This document shows, piece after piece, positions 34,261-47,183 of a DNA stretch of 64,000 nucleotides; within the stretch, counting starts at the first letter, position 1, and each line of letters begins with the position of its first letter. The position numbers and the translations under genes were made by a program. This DNA is from Pochonia chlamydosporia 170 (Eukaryota; Ascomycota; Sordariomycetes; Hypocreales; Clavicipitaceae), in assembly GCF_001653235.2 (NCBI RefSeq), contig NC_035795.1:620001-684000 (forward strand). Direction: 5' to 3'. Below the pieces are notes generated by a model. It ran no database searches. It was not told the origin of the DNA and was given only the letters and a program-made list of their open reading frames with translations.

Positions 34261-37133
34261 CTACATCACCACACAGTCCATCCCGTACATGGCCCTTTCA
34301 ACACTCTTCCTAACCTGGTACCAATCTGCCCTCCGTTGCGCATACTCATACACCTCCTCTGCGCGAAACACGCCGCCAAAGCGATCTCCATCGGCAATCA
34401 CAGCCGCCATGTCCTTTGCATGCGTCGCATCAATCAAGTAAATCTGACTCAATTCACGAAGAGCCGAGAAGAACGCCACCAAGTCCTGGTGTTTGAGGCC
34501 GCGCACATAATCCGCATACAGGTTCATATCCGCAATGAGTTTGATAGCGCCGTCCGTAGAAACACGCTGCCGCTTGAGGTGTTTACATATCGCTGTGAAG
34601 AGACGCAGGCCCACCTCACCGTTGAACACGTCCAGCATGGCCTTGTCTGTCGTGCCTACCAACATGTTGGTGTGTGAGGAGACGAGCTCGACGATCCGTT
34701 GGGCTGTCTGCGTGGGGCCAATATCCGGCTCTGACGGGGCTCCTATATTTAGCGTTGACGTCGCTGCTGATACTGTTGAGATTGTCGATGTAGGACGGGG
34801 GTTGTAGTCGGTGGGCAGCTGCGTCGTGGATTGCAGATATTCAACCTCGTCCATCAACACATCGATGCCCTTGTTCAAGCCTGCTGCCACGCTCTCATCG
34901 AGCATTTGCTCAAACTTCTTCTTCGCCAGCCCCGCCGGGTCCAAGAAGTCGTTCTTGTCTGCGATTTTCGGCGTCGCCAGCTGCTGCTCGTAAAAGACGT
35001 CAATCATCTGCGATATCAAGTCGCCCACGTTGACTAGTTCTATAAAGGTCACGAGTGGCGCCACTCCCTTTTGACTGTGGTCGCTTACGTCCCGTGGGTT
35101 ATAATGCGAAAGGTGGTTGACTGCGGTTTCGAAACCACTTCTGACGTGCCGTTGGCCGAGGATACGGAGCAGCACGACGAATATCGTTGCGCATTGCTCT
35201 TTGGCTTCGCCGCCTACTTGGCCGCCTAGTGGGATCAGCAGTGCTGCACGACCGAGACTCGTCTTGGCGAGATGCACCAGGTTCAGAGCTACTTCGATAC
35301 TGCAGAGGGATTTGATGCCCTCGAGTTTGGTCGCCATGAGAGCGGCCTTGGCTGCTAGTTCGTCTGTGGGAGCCTTTCCGGATCCAGGCATAGGACTAGC
35401 TCGTCCACCAATACCCGGTGTTTCGGGCCGTGAAGGCATCGGCGTCACGGCAGTTGAGCCATTCGCAGCAACAGACGCGGAAGTAGACGCAGCAGTGGTG
35501 GTCGGTTTTGCCGTCGCAAATGGCGAGCCCATCGGGAAGCTGGGCAGGACGGTGACCGGCATCATGACGACCTTTTTGAAGGAGCTCAGAAAGTCTGACT
35601 TTTCCGCCGACCGATTCACATTCGCCATGTAAAACGACTCAAGGGACAGGTCCTCTTCCGATAGTTTCTTCTCCCACTGCGAGACCTCCATCTCTGCGTG
35701 CTTTGTGAAAAAGTCCAGTTCTTCCTGGAGATACAAGTCGAAGTGTGGTTCAAACACCTTCAACGAATGCTCCTTAGCCTTGGCCAACAAGTCGTCTCCA
35801 GCTTCCGCGTCCTTATCCCCTTTCGCCGGCGGCGTCAACGACTGAAAGAATCGCATGGATTGTTCAAAAACGCCAGCCATGGCCTTCAGATATGCAGATA
35901 TGCTCCTCTCGTGGCTCTCGTCAAACAGTGGCGTAGTGTACTCCATAATAACATCCTCCCTCACCTTGTCGACAAATTCCCAAAACACCTCGTTTGCATT
36001 CGGGAAGATGCGCTCAATAACACCAGCCTGCTCATTGACCTTTGTCAACAAGACGCCAAAGAACCGCCGTGACGGTTCCATGGAAACCTCCTCCGTCGCC
36101 GTCGCCTGGTTCAAGCACTCCACCGGGTTAAGCATCACCTCGCGATCATTAAAAATAGGATGCTTCTGAAGAAACAAGTCAACACCACCCCTCGCACCAC
36201 TCAGCGTATGCAAAACATGCGCATAGCGCTTCATCCTCCCATCCACATCCCAAAACTCATACCCCTGCTCAAATTCCCGCAGCACCGCGCTCTCAAACAG
36301 TCCCATCATGTTGATGAGCTTATGCTCTCGCTCATCACACCCCGACGACCAATCGCTCTTTGCGAACCTCAATAAATTCGCCAGCATCTGTGCCTGTCTC
36401 TCTGGGTCCCGAAACGCCTTAAACACAATCGGATCTGCGTGTGACTTGGCCCTAACAATATCAATGTAGAATGGTGCTAACGCGCCGTAGATCTTGCCGT
36501 ATTCCTGCCTTGCTCCCCCACGTATACTTTTCGCATTCTTGAATACCTCCAGATACGCATCCGACTCCTGGGGCATATTGCTCTCCGACGCAGCACCCCC
36601 AGCAACATTCAGCGTCTCAAACCCATCTCGCAGTTCTGACACGGCCCTCTTCCGTCTCTGTTCTTCCGCCGACGCATCAAAAAGCGTCGTTCCCTGGGAT
36701 TGCCCTGCAGTCGCCGCACCGTTTGCCTGACCAGCAGCGGCTGCTTGTGTCGCCTTTTGCGCAGCCTCCCTCCTCTTGCGAACAGACTCTTCAAATCGTC
36801 TCCGTGCTTCCCTTTCATCCCAGCAGTTCATGCTCTTTAGTCGCGAAACCCATCTCGTATCGTCGTATACCATTTCCTGTAATTTGTGTGACGTTCGTGC
36901 TACTCGTAGTTGATCGGCAACGGGTAAATAATCGAGAATATGATTGAAAACCTCTAGGCGTGTCACAGAGCATGAGCTTCCAAAGATACATCAAGCACTC
37001 GTCCTTGCGGGACACCTTGGAACGGATTCATACCAGCCGGGAGCTTTGATTTCACATCAATCATCTCCATAGCCTTCAGGGCATTCAAGATGCCGGCACC
37101 CCTGGGGGCACCGGCACCCTTATTTCGGTACAT
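34261..37133 (-). CDS. RCY1: Recyclin-1, F-box and Sec10-like protein
   Basis: 930-residue protein for recycling of plasma-membrane cargo from early endosomes. Exons are 37133-37034 and 36953-34261. The first exon encodes a short glycine/alanine-rich N-terminus (MYRNKGAGAPRGAG) and ends within KLPAEVFNHILDYLPVADQL, the F-box (about residues 33-75), which is only complete after splicing. The rest is the exocyst Sec10-like helical region, with a long alanine/threonine-rich low-complexity insertion at about residues 490-550. Conserved stretches include MGLFESAVLREFEQGYEFWD and LMDEVEYLQSTTQLPTDYNP. A stop codon lies in frame shortly upstream of the chosen ATG, which supports this start. Confidence 0.93.
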
Positions 37134-38045
37134 GATGTCGGTGGGTAGGGTAGAGGCAATCGAGGAAGCTCCTCAATGGTGTTAGGGAAGAACTACAAGC
37201 GTCGCCAATGCTTGCAGCGTCGTTTGGGCGTTTCCTCGCTATATTCTTCGTGTATACCAGAAATTCATGGTCGAAATTCGCCCTCCTAGAGCTAGAATAA
37301 GTTGAAGCGTCTTTGAAAGGAGGAGTGTGAAATGCCACGATCATCAATTTGCAGTCCAGTCTTCGTATCCAGTTGAGGTCAACCAGACCCCTGCTGCAAG
37401 GAGCCTGTCAGCGACCTTTGGCCCCTCACCAGGAAGGTGTGAGTGGTTGAGCCACAACAACTCCAGATCCATCTGCCACAACAGACCAGAGTGACGTAGA
37501 TGTGCTTGGTGTTATCTACCCTGGAGACAAGTCTGACTACAACGCGCATCTTCTCCATCTGCTTTTAGCATAGTATCAAATAGTGTCCTTTGTATTCTTT
37601 ATATTCTTTTATTATTTTGTTGCCTTTATGTTAAATCCCGCACTCTCCTCTTGTTTCCCCCAGTTTTCGTTCTCTGATCTGCTATTAGTTATTTACACGT
37701 GCGAATGGATTGCCTCACAACACCAACGACTGAAGAATAAACATAATGCGATAATTTCTATAAATCCCAAGAGACTTCCACCCAAAACTCCATAATATGT
37801 CCTACCAAATTGAACATCTGCTCAACAAAAACAAATGTGCCAACGTGCATCATGCATCATGCATCAATGTATCCGCCCCCTATGTGTCCAAACACTCGTA
37901 AATCCAACTCCTTACGTTTTGTTTTCATTTTCCCATCAAATACAATTCCACCGCCACCTGAATGACTGCTCTTTAAAAGGGCAAACTGAGACTCTCTCTC
38001 TCTCCCTGCCCCACGCCTCTCATCACTGCAACTCCAAGCACACTC
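37134..38045. other. Intergenic region RCY1 / HOM3
   Basis: RCY1 promoter plus the HOM3 3' end, AT-rich around 37560-37780. I see no gene. Confidence 0.55.
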
Positions 38046-40064
38046 CTACTCGAGAAACGTAAATAAATGCGTGTGTAAGACATTCATAGCCCGTGTGGCG
38101 TCCCGTGCCTCAATGACACATGAAATGTTGATTTCGCTAGCACCTGCAGGAAAACCAGCGTTAGTACCATTATGCAAAGCCATGTCCGTAGTTTGGCATT
38201 ATGCCTTAAGACCAGCGGAAAAACGGTTGGGGCAATGGAATGCTCCTTACCTTGAGAAATCATTTCCAAGTTGACATTATGTTCACCAAGCGTGGAGAAC
38301 ATTTTCCCTGCCACACCAATCATGTTCTTCATATCGGCACCAACAAGACTGAGGATTGCCATGTTGGACAGGACGCTGACCTCGCCGCACTCGGCCAAGC
38401 TTTGCTTCGCATTGGCAAAGTTTTCTACACGCGTGCTGCCAGAGTGAATTGCCAGCGAAACATGGACCTCGGATGTGGAGATGAGGTCAACCGAGATTGC
38501 GTACTTGTCGAGGATCGAAAATACCCGAGCGAAAAACCCGTGTGAGATGGATCGCTTGTTAGAGTGAACGTTTATGACGCTGATGTGATCCTTGATGGTA
38601 ACGGCCGTGGGTCTCTTGGGAGTCTTGGCAGATTGTATCTCTGAGGGGGAGCTGCGAAGAAGTTGGTGGCTTGCGGAAAGAACAGGATTGGGAACGACAA
38701 TGGTGCCATTTCCACGTGGGTTCTTGACATTCTTGATGCGAATCGGAATAGGGGGCTGAGCGCGGATGACCTGGTCCATAGTAAGGTGGTGAATGACTTC
38801 CGATCCGTAAAACGTCAGTTCAGCTGCTTCCGAGGGCGTAATCGACGACAGGAGCCGTGCGGTGGGAACCTTGGACGGATCTGCTGTGAAGATGCCATCG
38901 ACTTCTTTCCAAATCTGAAGCTCTTCCGCCTTGAGCCCAACCGAACATAGTCCAGCGCACAAATCCGTGTACCCGCGTCCGATGTCGCCATCAATGAGAC
39001 TGCCAGGCACGTTGCCGAAAAAGCCCGTCACAACAGGGACCCGAGTGCCGCACGTCTCAAGTTTCCTCACGAATGCGGCCGTGGCAGCCTTGTAAAAGCT
39101 GGTATCCAGAGGTGCCGTAGCATCGTAATGTAGCACGTCGCACAAGTCAACATACTCTGCATCAACTCCCTGTAGAGCGACAGCCCGAAATTGGGCTTGC
39201 ATATTAGCATGTGACATGAAGCTAGAACACATATCGGAAGAGAAGTAGAGGAAAAAACCGGACGGGGAAAGTAGAAACGTACAACATCCTGCAAGAGAAC
39301 TGTCATGTACAGACAGGCAAGCTTCTCGCCGAAGCTGATGACACGGTCCTTGGCTCTTGAGTTGATCTCAAGGTTGAATCGTTTGGCGGCGACAATGTAT
39401 TCGATGAGTTCCTGACACTCAGCCTCGATCCTGCGAGCAAGAGTATCTCTCAGACCCGGATCTTGAATATAAGCCTCTGCTGCAAAGACGTGATCATTGC
39501 AAATATCCATAATGAGTCCCTTGGCCTGTTCAATGAGGGCGACCTGCTCCTCTTGTGAACAAGTAGCGTATGCCAGCCCGACATCCTTCAACTTGTTATA
39601 CACGGCAAGTAACCTGTGAATTGTAAAATCAGCAATTGCGCCAATAAAAATGGCCCATGAGCGTATTGGAAACTCAATTCTTCCAAGGCGCATTGGCTCA
39701 AGGTTCGGCGTTGGCTCACCGGCTGGTAGTGCCCTCAGCCTTCTTCCCCGTACTTCTCGCAGAGCACACAACAACGACACGATGCTTCAACAAGCTCGCC
39801 CTGCGGAAACGTTAGACTCCAGTTAAAACTCTAAGATCAAATGGCCGACAATTGGCGCAATCGTTCCAACATACTTGACAATATCACGGGCAATCTGTTC
39901 GCAAGAGTCAGCATCATCATCTCATACCAGCGCACACTGTAAGACCGCCAAACGAATCAAAGAAAAAAACACACCTTGTCAGGAAACTTGCCGACGCTCG
40001 TACCCCCAAACTTTTGAACTATCCAGCCTTTATCAGACGCATTGCTGTACGTCGAGCTCACCAT
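38046..40064 (-). CDS. HOM3: Aspartokinase
   Basis: Phosphorylates aspartate, the first step to threonine, methionine and isoleucine; 512 residues. Six exons: 40064-39975, 39894-39875, 39800-39720, 39613-39283, 39169-38251 and 38143-38046. The second is a 20-nt micro-exon coding for IARDIV. The N-terminal kinase motif KFGGTSVG is present, then SFGEKLACLYMT, GVDAEYVDLCDV, VVTGFFG and GRGYTDL. Two C-terminal ACT domains (around residues 370-505; NVHSNKRSISHGFFA, NVNLEMISQGASEINIS) bind threonine for feedback control. Odd points are that the usual SEVIHPFT motif reads SEVIHHLT and that a small insertion (AQPPIPIRIK) follows. A TGACTC half-site at 40622-40627 and a GTCACGTG element at 40563-40570 could be amino-acid-control sites. 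Confidence 0.93.
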
Positions 40065-41953
40065 CTTGCCTTATTCCTCCTCTTCGCCAGGCGGTGATGT
40101 CGATTATTGAAAGAGGCCGGAACCGGACCACAAAGAAAAAAAAAAGTTGCTCGGGATTTTCAGGTGCCAATTGGTGATCGACAAGCACCTACCAATGGGC
40201 GTCTGCTTCAACACCAGATATAAGCAATGCAGCGTCGCTAAAAAGTATATATACCAGAAAAAGCATATATTCGAATGCAACCAGATGTCATAGGGCCCAA
40301 GGAATGAAGGAACAAGTGAAGTGACAGTCAAGTCGAGTGAGTGAGTAATAAAAGTCAAATCGAATCCCGGATCCCCGAACCCCCAAGGTCTCACTCAACT
40401 GGCTGGTCCAGCCCACTTGCGCTTGCAGTCTGGCTCCAGGATTGCGCTACCAGGATGCTTGGCGGCAGGCGCAGTGGAGCAGGGGACCAACAGTGTCTGG
40501 TCGCTCTTTCCAACTTGACCTGCACCAAGCAACCTTGCTCAATCGACTTTTTCTAGGCCAATGTCACGTGGCAAGTCAACCGAATATCGGTCCAAGTGTG
40601 AGTAACTGATTCGTGGCTGAGTGACTCTTCATGTAGGAAACAACATGCAGCAGAAAGTCATCGGAATATAAACGAAAAAGAAGATCAACAATTCTCAGCT
40701 TTCTCGAAGAAACGATTACTATTTATCACAGCTATTTTCATCTTGAATGGCTTAATTTACCTCGCATAACCATAAGCTGATGCCATCCAACCTTGGTGCC
40801 ACACACACCGTTAAACGCCTACTCGCACCCAAAGAAACCACCAAAACGCCTCTGCTGATGAATCCATAGCTTCCAGATTCAGCCCTGGCATCGCCATCAA
40901 GGACCGAAGCCTCGTCCACCCAATCAAAATAAGTGACGTTATTCTTTTGCTAAACCTGCCCCAGGATGGGCGCAATCTATTTACCTGCGCCTGCGCCTCC
41001 CACAAACCACCCCCATCCACTCTCTGTGTCGCCTATGCCCGAGCCGTGACTCGACAAAATCGTCTGGTGCCCGATCATAATCGCTGTTTGACAGTCTGGC
41101 TTGCGCCAACCATGACCAAGCCGTCGTTCTCCTGCCGAGGGTCATTCCGTTCACTACGAATAAGCTTGTCTTTGAGCCAATGCGAGTTGTCACTCATGTC
41201 GTGTACGGCGTGTTGATTACCAAGAATGTGGACGAGAGAGTAAGCGTCTGGCACTATTCATCGCCGACCATTTCGGGAAGAAAAGTCTTGATTCTGTCTG
41301 GTAAATCGGGAAACCGGGAAACCGTTTAAACTGGCGCGGAAGGGACATTACTATTCGACTTTTGCTGTGCGTTGCTGGTATACCCAAGACCAGTGACCAC
41401 GTGCATCTTATGAACTTCCTCACATCTGCCTTGGGAAACTCTCGTCATCATGCTCACTTCGTACCAAACGATCATACTTCCTAACAACGAACGGTAGCAT
41501 AAAATCGTAAAATGTATTGTTGCTTAGACAATACTATAAGCAGTAGAAAGCTAACAACTGCCCACTGACATATAGGTACAATTCGAACAATAAAGCCCAA
41601 CACCATGTAGACCTAACTCATCGGATAATGTAAAACAGTAATATTCCAGATTCTTGTAAGCAATCCCATCCGTCTCTTGCTGAAGGTCGGGAAAAGCAAA
41701 GGACGCACGCACCCTTTCCCTCACCTGCTCATAACTGGTATATCCAAGGGCCACGAGCTTTTCCCCTTTCCCAGCCGAGCCCTCGAGCTGTCATGACTTC
41801 GTCTCGTCGTCATCCCAGTCATCTCTTGATTAGTTTTTGTCCTGTTGCCAAAAGTAATAAGTGGGTATTAAAATCAACCCCCATCCCAAGTGATTAGCCA
41901 AACGCCGCCTCCCATGACTCCCAACCATGACTTGCGCCGTTCCCCGAATGCAC
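40065..41953. other. Intergenic region HOM3 / RFX factor
   Basis: HOM3 promoter and the 3' flank of the RFX gene. A short minus-strand frame at 41551-41754 looks weakly protein-like, but I cannot link it to any exon. Confidence 0.5.
40563..40570 (+). promoter_or_regulatory. GTCACGTG element upstream of HOM3
   Basis: Matches the RTCACRTG consensus bound by Cbf1-type bHLH proteins, which control methionine genes in yeast. It is about 500 bp from the HOM3 start, so function is only inferred. Confidence 0.3.
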
Positions 41954-44676
41954 CTACAAACCCGCCCCAGCTGTTAACTCTGTTCCCGTCATTCCGACAT
42001 TCTCTGTTCCTGTGAAGGAGAATTTGTCCATCGGGAAGTCTTCTTCTGGTGTTCGAATACCAATCCCGCTGTCGTCGTGTGGATCTCCACCACTCACCCC
42101 TAGTGATGCCTGGTTGCTGTTTGGCGGTGGTGGGAACGGAGCCCTTCCAGGTTGCGACTGTGAGACATCGGAGAGGTTCAAGTCATCACTGCCACTGCTA
42201 TACCGTGAATTTTGACGACTAGTCTCCTTCTCTGCCGCCTCAGCATTGGCAGGGGTGGTGGTCGGTTGCTGAGCCTGCGGCTTTTGCTTCATGAAACCAC
42301 CCTGTTCCGCTAAGAAACAAACCATCTCGTCAACCCATGTCTTTGTTACCCACCAGGAACCAAAACTCTTGCCTTGGGCGAGTGTGAGATCTCGCATGAC
42401 CGCTGTGCCAACTCGCTCTACACACCAGACAATATCTGTGTGTGAAGCATAAGTGAACTTATTTGGTAAAGTCTGCAAGAAGTTGACCCATCTTTCCAGG
42501 ACGTTTTGGCCCGTTGAGTTGGCTCCGCTGCCATCGTCCGTTTGTCTGCCACTTCGAGCGACCACATCCCCATAGATTGTGAGGCACTCAACCTCCCACG
42601 GCACATTTACGGGGTCAAGGAGATCTCGCATCTCTGACACCAGAATATCCACGACGTCGTCCATGCCGCGGGTGGGCACACACTCGGCAATCTTCCTGGC
42701 ACGGATCATGGTAATCCAATCAACATACATTTGGTCTCTGTTGGCGGGGTTCGACAACATGTTAGCGGCTGCGTGTGCTGTCAAATTGACACGCAGTGCG
42801 CGGTCTATCAGACCAGAAAACAGAGCTGCGGGAGCTTCCTTGGCAGAGAGAACGTGTTGCGGCTGCCCCTGGAAGGACTCGCGTATATGAGGTACCAGTC
42901 TCTCAGAAATGTTGCGGAGAGTGTCGAGAACAGGTTTGGGTACCACTTGAAGGGTAAGCCCGGAAATAATGCTCATCATGCGTTGATACAAGACGTAGTC
43001 ACATCCTTCAATCCACGGAGCGATAGCGGCGTGTCCAAACAGCTTTTGAACAGGCATAGTAAGCGTGCCTTGAAACGACGTATACAAGTGAAAGAAGGTC
43101 TTCTCTCTGCAGTACCGGATACACTCCACTAATGATGTACAATGTGAACGGTAGAGAGCAGACAGCGATTTCGCAGCATCAGGATCTGTCCCTTGAGGGA
43201 GATAAAGCTCAATGGCTGGGAGGGCGAGAATATCATGCTGATCCACCGCAGCATCTTCGGCAGAGAGAAAAGAGAGCTCAAGTTCTGTCTTGGTTGAGGT
43301 GTTTCTGATATTATCGATGCTAGCCAAGTCGGGCTGGTTGTATAGACTGTGTGATCTGCTGGAGGGTTTGGATGGACCGGAACTTTTCTGGCTTTGGCTG
43401 GCGTCTTGAGGCGAGGGCAGCGGTGCGCGGCTGGTGGTGTTGGCCTGAGAGGTTGAGCTACGTTACAGTAAATTAGTATGGTCTTTCGTTTTTGTCTTTC
43501 GCCTTCGCAAGTGGGCAAGGCCACTGATGCGCTCTAGTACATACTTGTGGAAACTTTGAGTGAGACTCTTGGCTTCGGTAAGCGGTTTGGGTGGTGGTGG
43601 TTGTGACTCCCTCAAATCCGGTTGGTCATCAATGAGTGAGAAATTGACATAGTGATACTTGGATTCCCCACGAACACCAAGACGACGAGTCTTGAGGCCG
43701 GGAAAGAGAACTCGGACCAGCTTTCCGAAGCTAGCAGGGTTCAGGACCGTGATTCTCTCAGTGGCACAACGTGATGCATAGTTTGCATATACGCGGCCAC
43801 GAGGGACGGAACCTTTGCCTTTGGAGCAGACAGAATTGATCCTAGCAACAGTGTTAGAACATCATGTAACATGCCTTGATCCAACTTTTCATAGTCTTAT
43901 CCATATGCATACCAAAGCATTGCGAAAACCTGACGGGTACGCTCCGAGTTGGGACCTCGTTCATTGCCGTGTAGTTCTCCAGCGACATCTTGAAGGTTAC
44001 GATGGCGGTTTGCCGTAAACAACTGCCTCATTTCGAGTTCGTTGTTGGCACTGGATCGAGTCGCAGCGGGCTTTCCTGTGCCAATAGGGCCAGACATGGA
44101 ATCACCATCCTCGTTGTCATCCCGGTCCAACATCTGACTGTCTCCTTCGGTAAAGCTCGCGTTGGCTGCCGAGTACTGCTCGGCAGGAAGAGGATGTCTG
44201 GCCATGGCGTGCTGTTGTTGCTGATAGGGAATATGGTGATGATGAGCCATTGCAGCTCCCATTGATCCATCCATTGAGAAGTCGTGGTTTGCCGTCTGCA
44301 TATGAGTGGCAGCTTGGAGAATCATATCCTCGGGGGACATTTGGGGTCCAGTACCAATGTCCTTTCCGTGACCATGGTCATTGGGAATCCATTGGCCGGC
44401 GTACATGGCTGATGAGTCGGCAAAGGCAGACTGATCCAAGGTAGGCTGCGTTGCGGCACTGTGAACCGACGTGGTCGAGGCGCGGGATTGCGGACGCTTC
44501 CTCGACTTGACGGCAGGGCGCGCCGGCGGGTTGTCTAGAAACAAAGAAAGAAGAAGAGAAGTCAGAAGCAGGTTCCCGCTACGCACGCCCGAGTGCAATC
44601 GACATTGTTTTCTTTATTTGGGTGTTGCTTTGAAAACAAGTTGCAGGCGTTTGGTAGAAGACATACCTTGGTCCAT
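41954..44676 (-). CDS. RFX-family transcription factor
   Basis: Winged-helix DNA-binding regulator of 810 residues. Exons are 44676-44667 (10 nt), 44534-43913, 43841-43545 and 43457-41954. The first coding exon holds only MDQ plus one base. An N-terminal disordered region has histidine and glutamine runs. The RFX DNA-binding domain (about residues 200-285) is clear: SVPRGRVYANYASRCA, NPASFGKLVRVLFPGL, KTRRLGVRGESKYHYV. The large C-terminal region (about residues 360-700) is the helical extended dimerisation part of the family. Yeast Crt1/Rfx1 represses DNA-damage genes; in filamentous fungi RFX proteins affect cell division and development. Which targets apply here is unknown. A GT/CA microsatellite starts about six bases upstream of the ATG. 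Confidence 0.92.
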
Positions 44677-44682
44677 GCTGCG

Positions 44683-44718
44683 GTGTGTGTGCGTGTGCGT
44701 GTGTGAGTGTGTATGTGG
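44683..44718 (+). repeat. Imperfect GT microsatellite
   Basis: About 36 bases of alternating GT with GC and GA interruptions, directly upstream of the RFX start codon (CA-rich on the coding strand). Confidence 0.85.
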
Positions 44719-46154
44719 TGTTATGCTGTTGTGAAATTTGGTGGGCTACCGAACAACAAACATTGGCTGTTAGGCCGAGAAACAAACGACGGCCGGCAAG
44801 ACGGGCTCGGCGGCAGGAAATGGACGTCGAAAAAGACCAAAAAGAAGAAAATAGAACCAAGCGCAATGCCGTAGCAGACCGGCGCAGAGATGCAGTGCAG
44901 CTGGTTATCTGAGTGCGCGCGCTTTGTGGTTCGCTGCGGATGTAGACTTGCAGCTGTTGTTGGTGTTGTTTTCTGTTGCGAGGCCAACGGGACGAGACCG
45001 TCGAGGGAAAAAGCACGGAGGACAGGAAAAGCGGGCGGCGGGCAAGTGCAAAGGTGGGTGGGAGGCAGGTACTCCCAAAGAGCCAAAGAGAGGAGTCAAC
45101 GTCCCGCAAATCCAAACAAAGACCATATCACGTCGGACCAACCAGGGACCGAGATGCAGCTCAGGTGGGGTATCGCTGCAGGACCAAAACAAAACTTTGG
45201 TGTTGGTTTAGGTAAGCAAGCTCGCAGATTAATTTTGTGGGATTCCAGTACGGGACGGTGATATCTCATGTGCATAACATTGATTCATTGATGGCTCAAG
45301 AGGCTCAAGCGTCATCGTCTGACGCCCGTTGTTGGCGCTGTTTGCTCACGGTTTTGCGGTCTGTGGCGTTTTTGGTAATTCCCATGCGCCGATCCAGATG
45401 TTTGTACACAGACTTGGCACATCTTGCCGTGGTAAGAAAGACTATGCTATGTCTAGTGAAGTGAAATGTCTGGTCTCTCTCCTCGGGGTTCAGACATCAA
45501 TGCGCGGTACCTTGCAGGCAAGACAACACAACATGGCAGGATCCAGCCCTAATATGCCAGGAACATGCACGGGGTTCTTGGCCGGCCGAATTAAATGAAC
45601 GTTGTCTTTTTCTCCGCTTGTGAGTGAACAGGTCAATGGGAGAGTGATGAACTTGGCCAAGATGAATTCATGATGCTGTTGATGTTGGTGATCACAAGAC
45701 ATGGCTATCCATACTCTCGAAGGTCACAGCCTGGCTCGAGCCGCTTGATGGCATTGACATCTGTGTGACTTGTCAGTGTGCCTCTTCTGTCTTTTTTCCC
45801 TCGCTTTTGCTCTGGGGCAAAACCAAAAAATGAGCTTTCATAGCAGTTCATTTTCCTCCCTCTATTGTAATTTCGCTAGTTTACGGACAACTCGCGAAAC
45901 ATGCTTGAACAAGTAGGGAAGTGTGATTGCGGTAGGCTTTTCGTATTGTTGCCGCAAATAACAACAAGTGTCCAGATGTCATTATTCTGCCGCAGGACTG
46001 GGATCGACTGAACGAAAACATGTCTCCGCATACCTAGACATGCGTTAAGCATGTTCAAGATATGCAATGCGCACGGAGGAGTACCGAAATTAGCAGATGG
46101 CAATCATGGAAGATGGCAAACGTTCGAGGGAGATATGCAACACCTAAGACACCT

Positions 46155-46178
46155 GCAACGGCAACGGCAACGGCAACA
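46155..46178 (+). repeat. GCAACG hexamer repeat
   Basis: Three perfect GCAACG units followed by GCAACA, in non-coding DNA. Confidence 0.85.
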
Positions 46179-47183
46179 CAAGAGCCAGAGCCAACCAAAG
46201 ATCCTTTCTTCTTCTTGTTGGACCGAATGGTTGCAGTATCCTGTGTGATTTATTAGTCGCCACCCCATCACAACCATCGCTCGCAACTGTAACAAGACAC
46301 CAGACAACTCGAGTACGGGGTTTGTATTAGAAGATGGCAGCCCGGTTCCTTGTACCGCACGAGCTACAATACAGTCTAAATGTGATAGGCTGCGCATAAA
46401 ATACTCTTTCTTATGCCCAACGGACATGGACATGACGGGCACAGGAGTGAATCAAGGCTCCAGCCCAGCCCGCTCTTGCAGCTTGAGACTGCATCAGTCG
46501 GTCCTTCCGCTCCACCAGCCGCCATGTCTCTCGAGGCAGGCATCAGCGTGAGCGTCAACTGCTCGTTCAATGTTAGCTTCAGCCCACCAGACATGGACAG
46601 CTTGAGCCTTGCATGGATAGCTTGTGGCCGGGCCCAGGCAGGTCTTGTGCGCAAAACTGGGCATTCCGAGGAAGTCCAGCTGCTTCGTCGTCGCTCACTC
46701 GTCATCACTCGCAAGCTTGCCCGAGGTCACAAGCCACTGACGCCTGCGCCCCTCAAGTGTCCCCCTCGAGAAACATTGAACCCCAGTTGTCCCAGCCCAG
46801 CCGTGGCCTGGTGTCTGGTGCTCCGTCAATTGAAGTCTGGTGCAGTCTGGGCCATGTCTCCTGATTCCTGAACTCCTCTTGGTCAACAGCTTGGGCGCCG
46901 AAGAAACTAGCTTGGTACCAACTGACCAGACCTGTTGCTTGGCCGCCACATGCTCGCTTCTCAAGTCCACCCTCCTCCCCACGTCGTCCACATTTTCGCA
47001 TACTTGTACGGAGCACAAGCTTCCTCGACTTGAGATCTGGACACCTCTCTCAACTTCCACCCTTCACATTCGCACAACTCTGACCACAGTCCGCCATCTT
47101 GCTTCGTTTGCTTAACATCTTACCGCAGCTACGACCATCGCGCCGCCAACTCCGGACATCCGATCCAGAATACAATCCTCAAA

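Larger units (their letters stand above)
44677..47183. other. Divergent intergenic region RFX / YOP1
   Basis: 2.5 kb without a supported gene. It contains the GT/CA microsatellite at 44683-44718, a GCAACG run at 46155-46178 and several GTCTGG/CCAGAC words. The right end is C/T-rich and forms the YOP1 leader. Confidence 0.5.

Noticed and set aside
41551..41754. Minus-strand open frame of 67 codons
   Set aside because: Somewhat protein-like composition but no homologue, no exon partner and no start context that I can defend.
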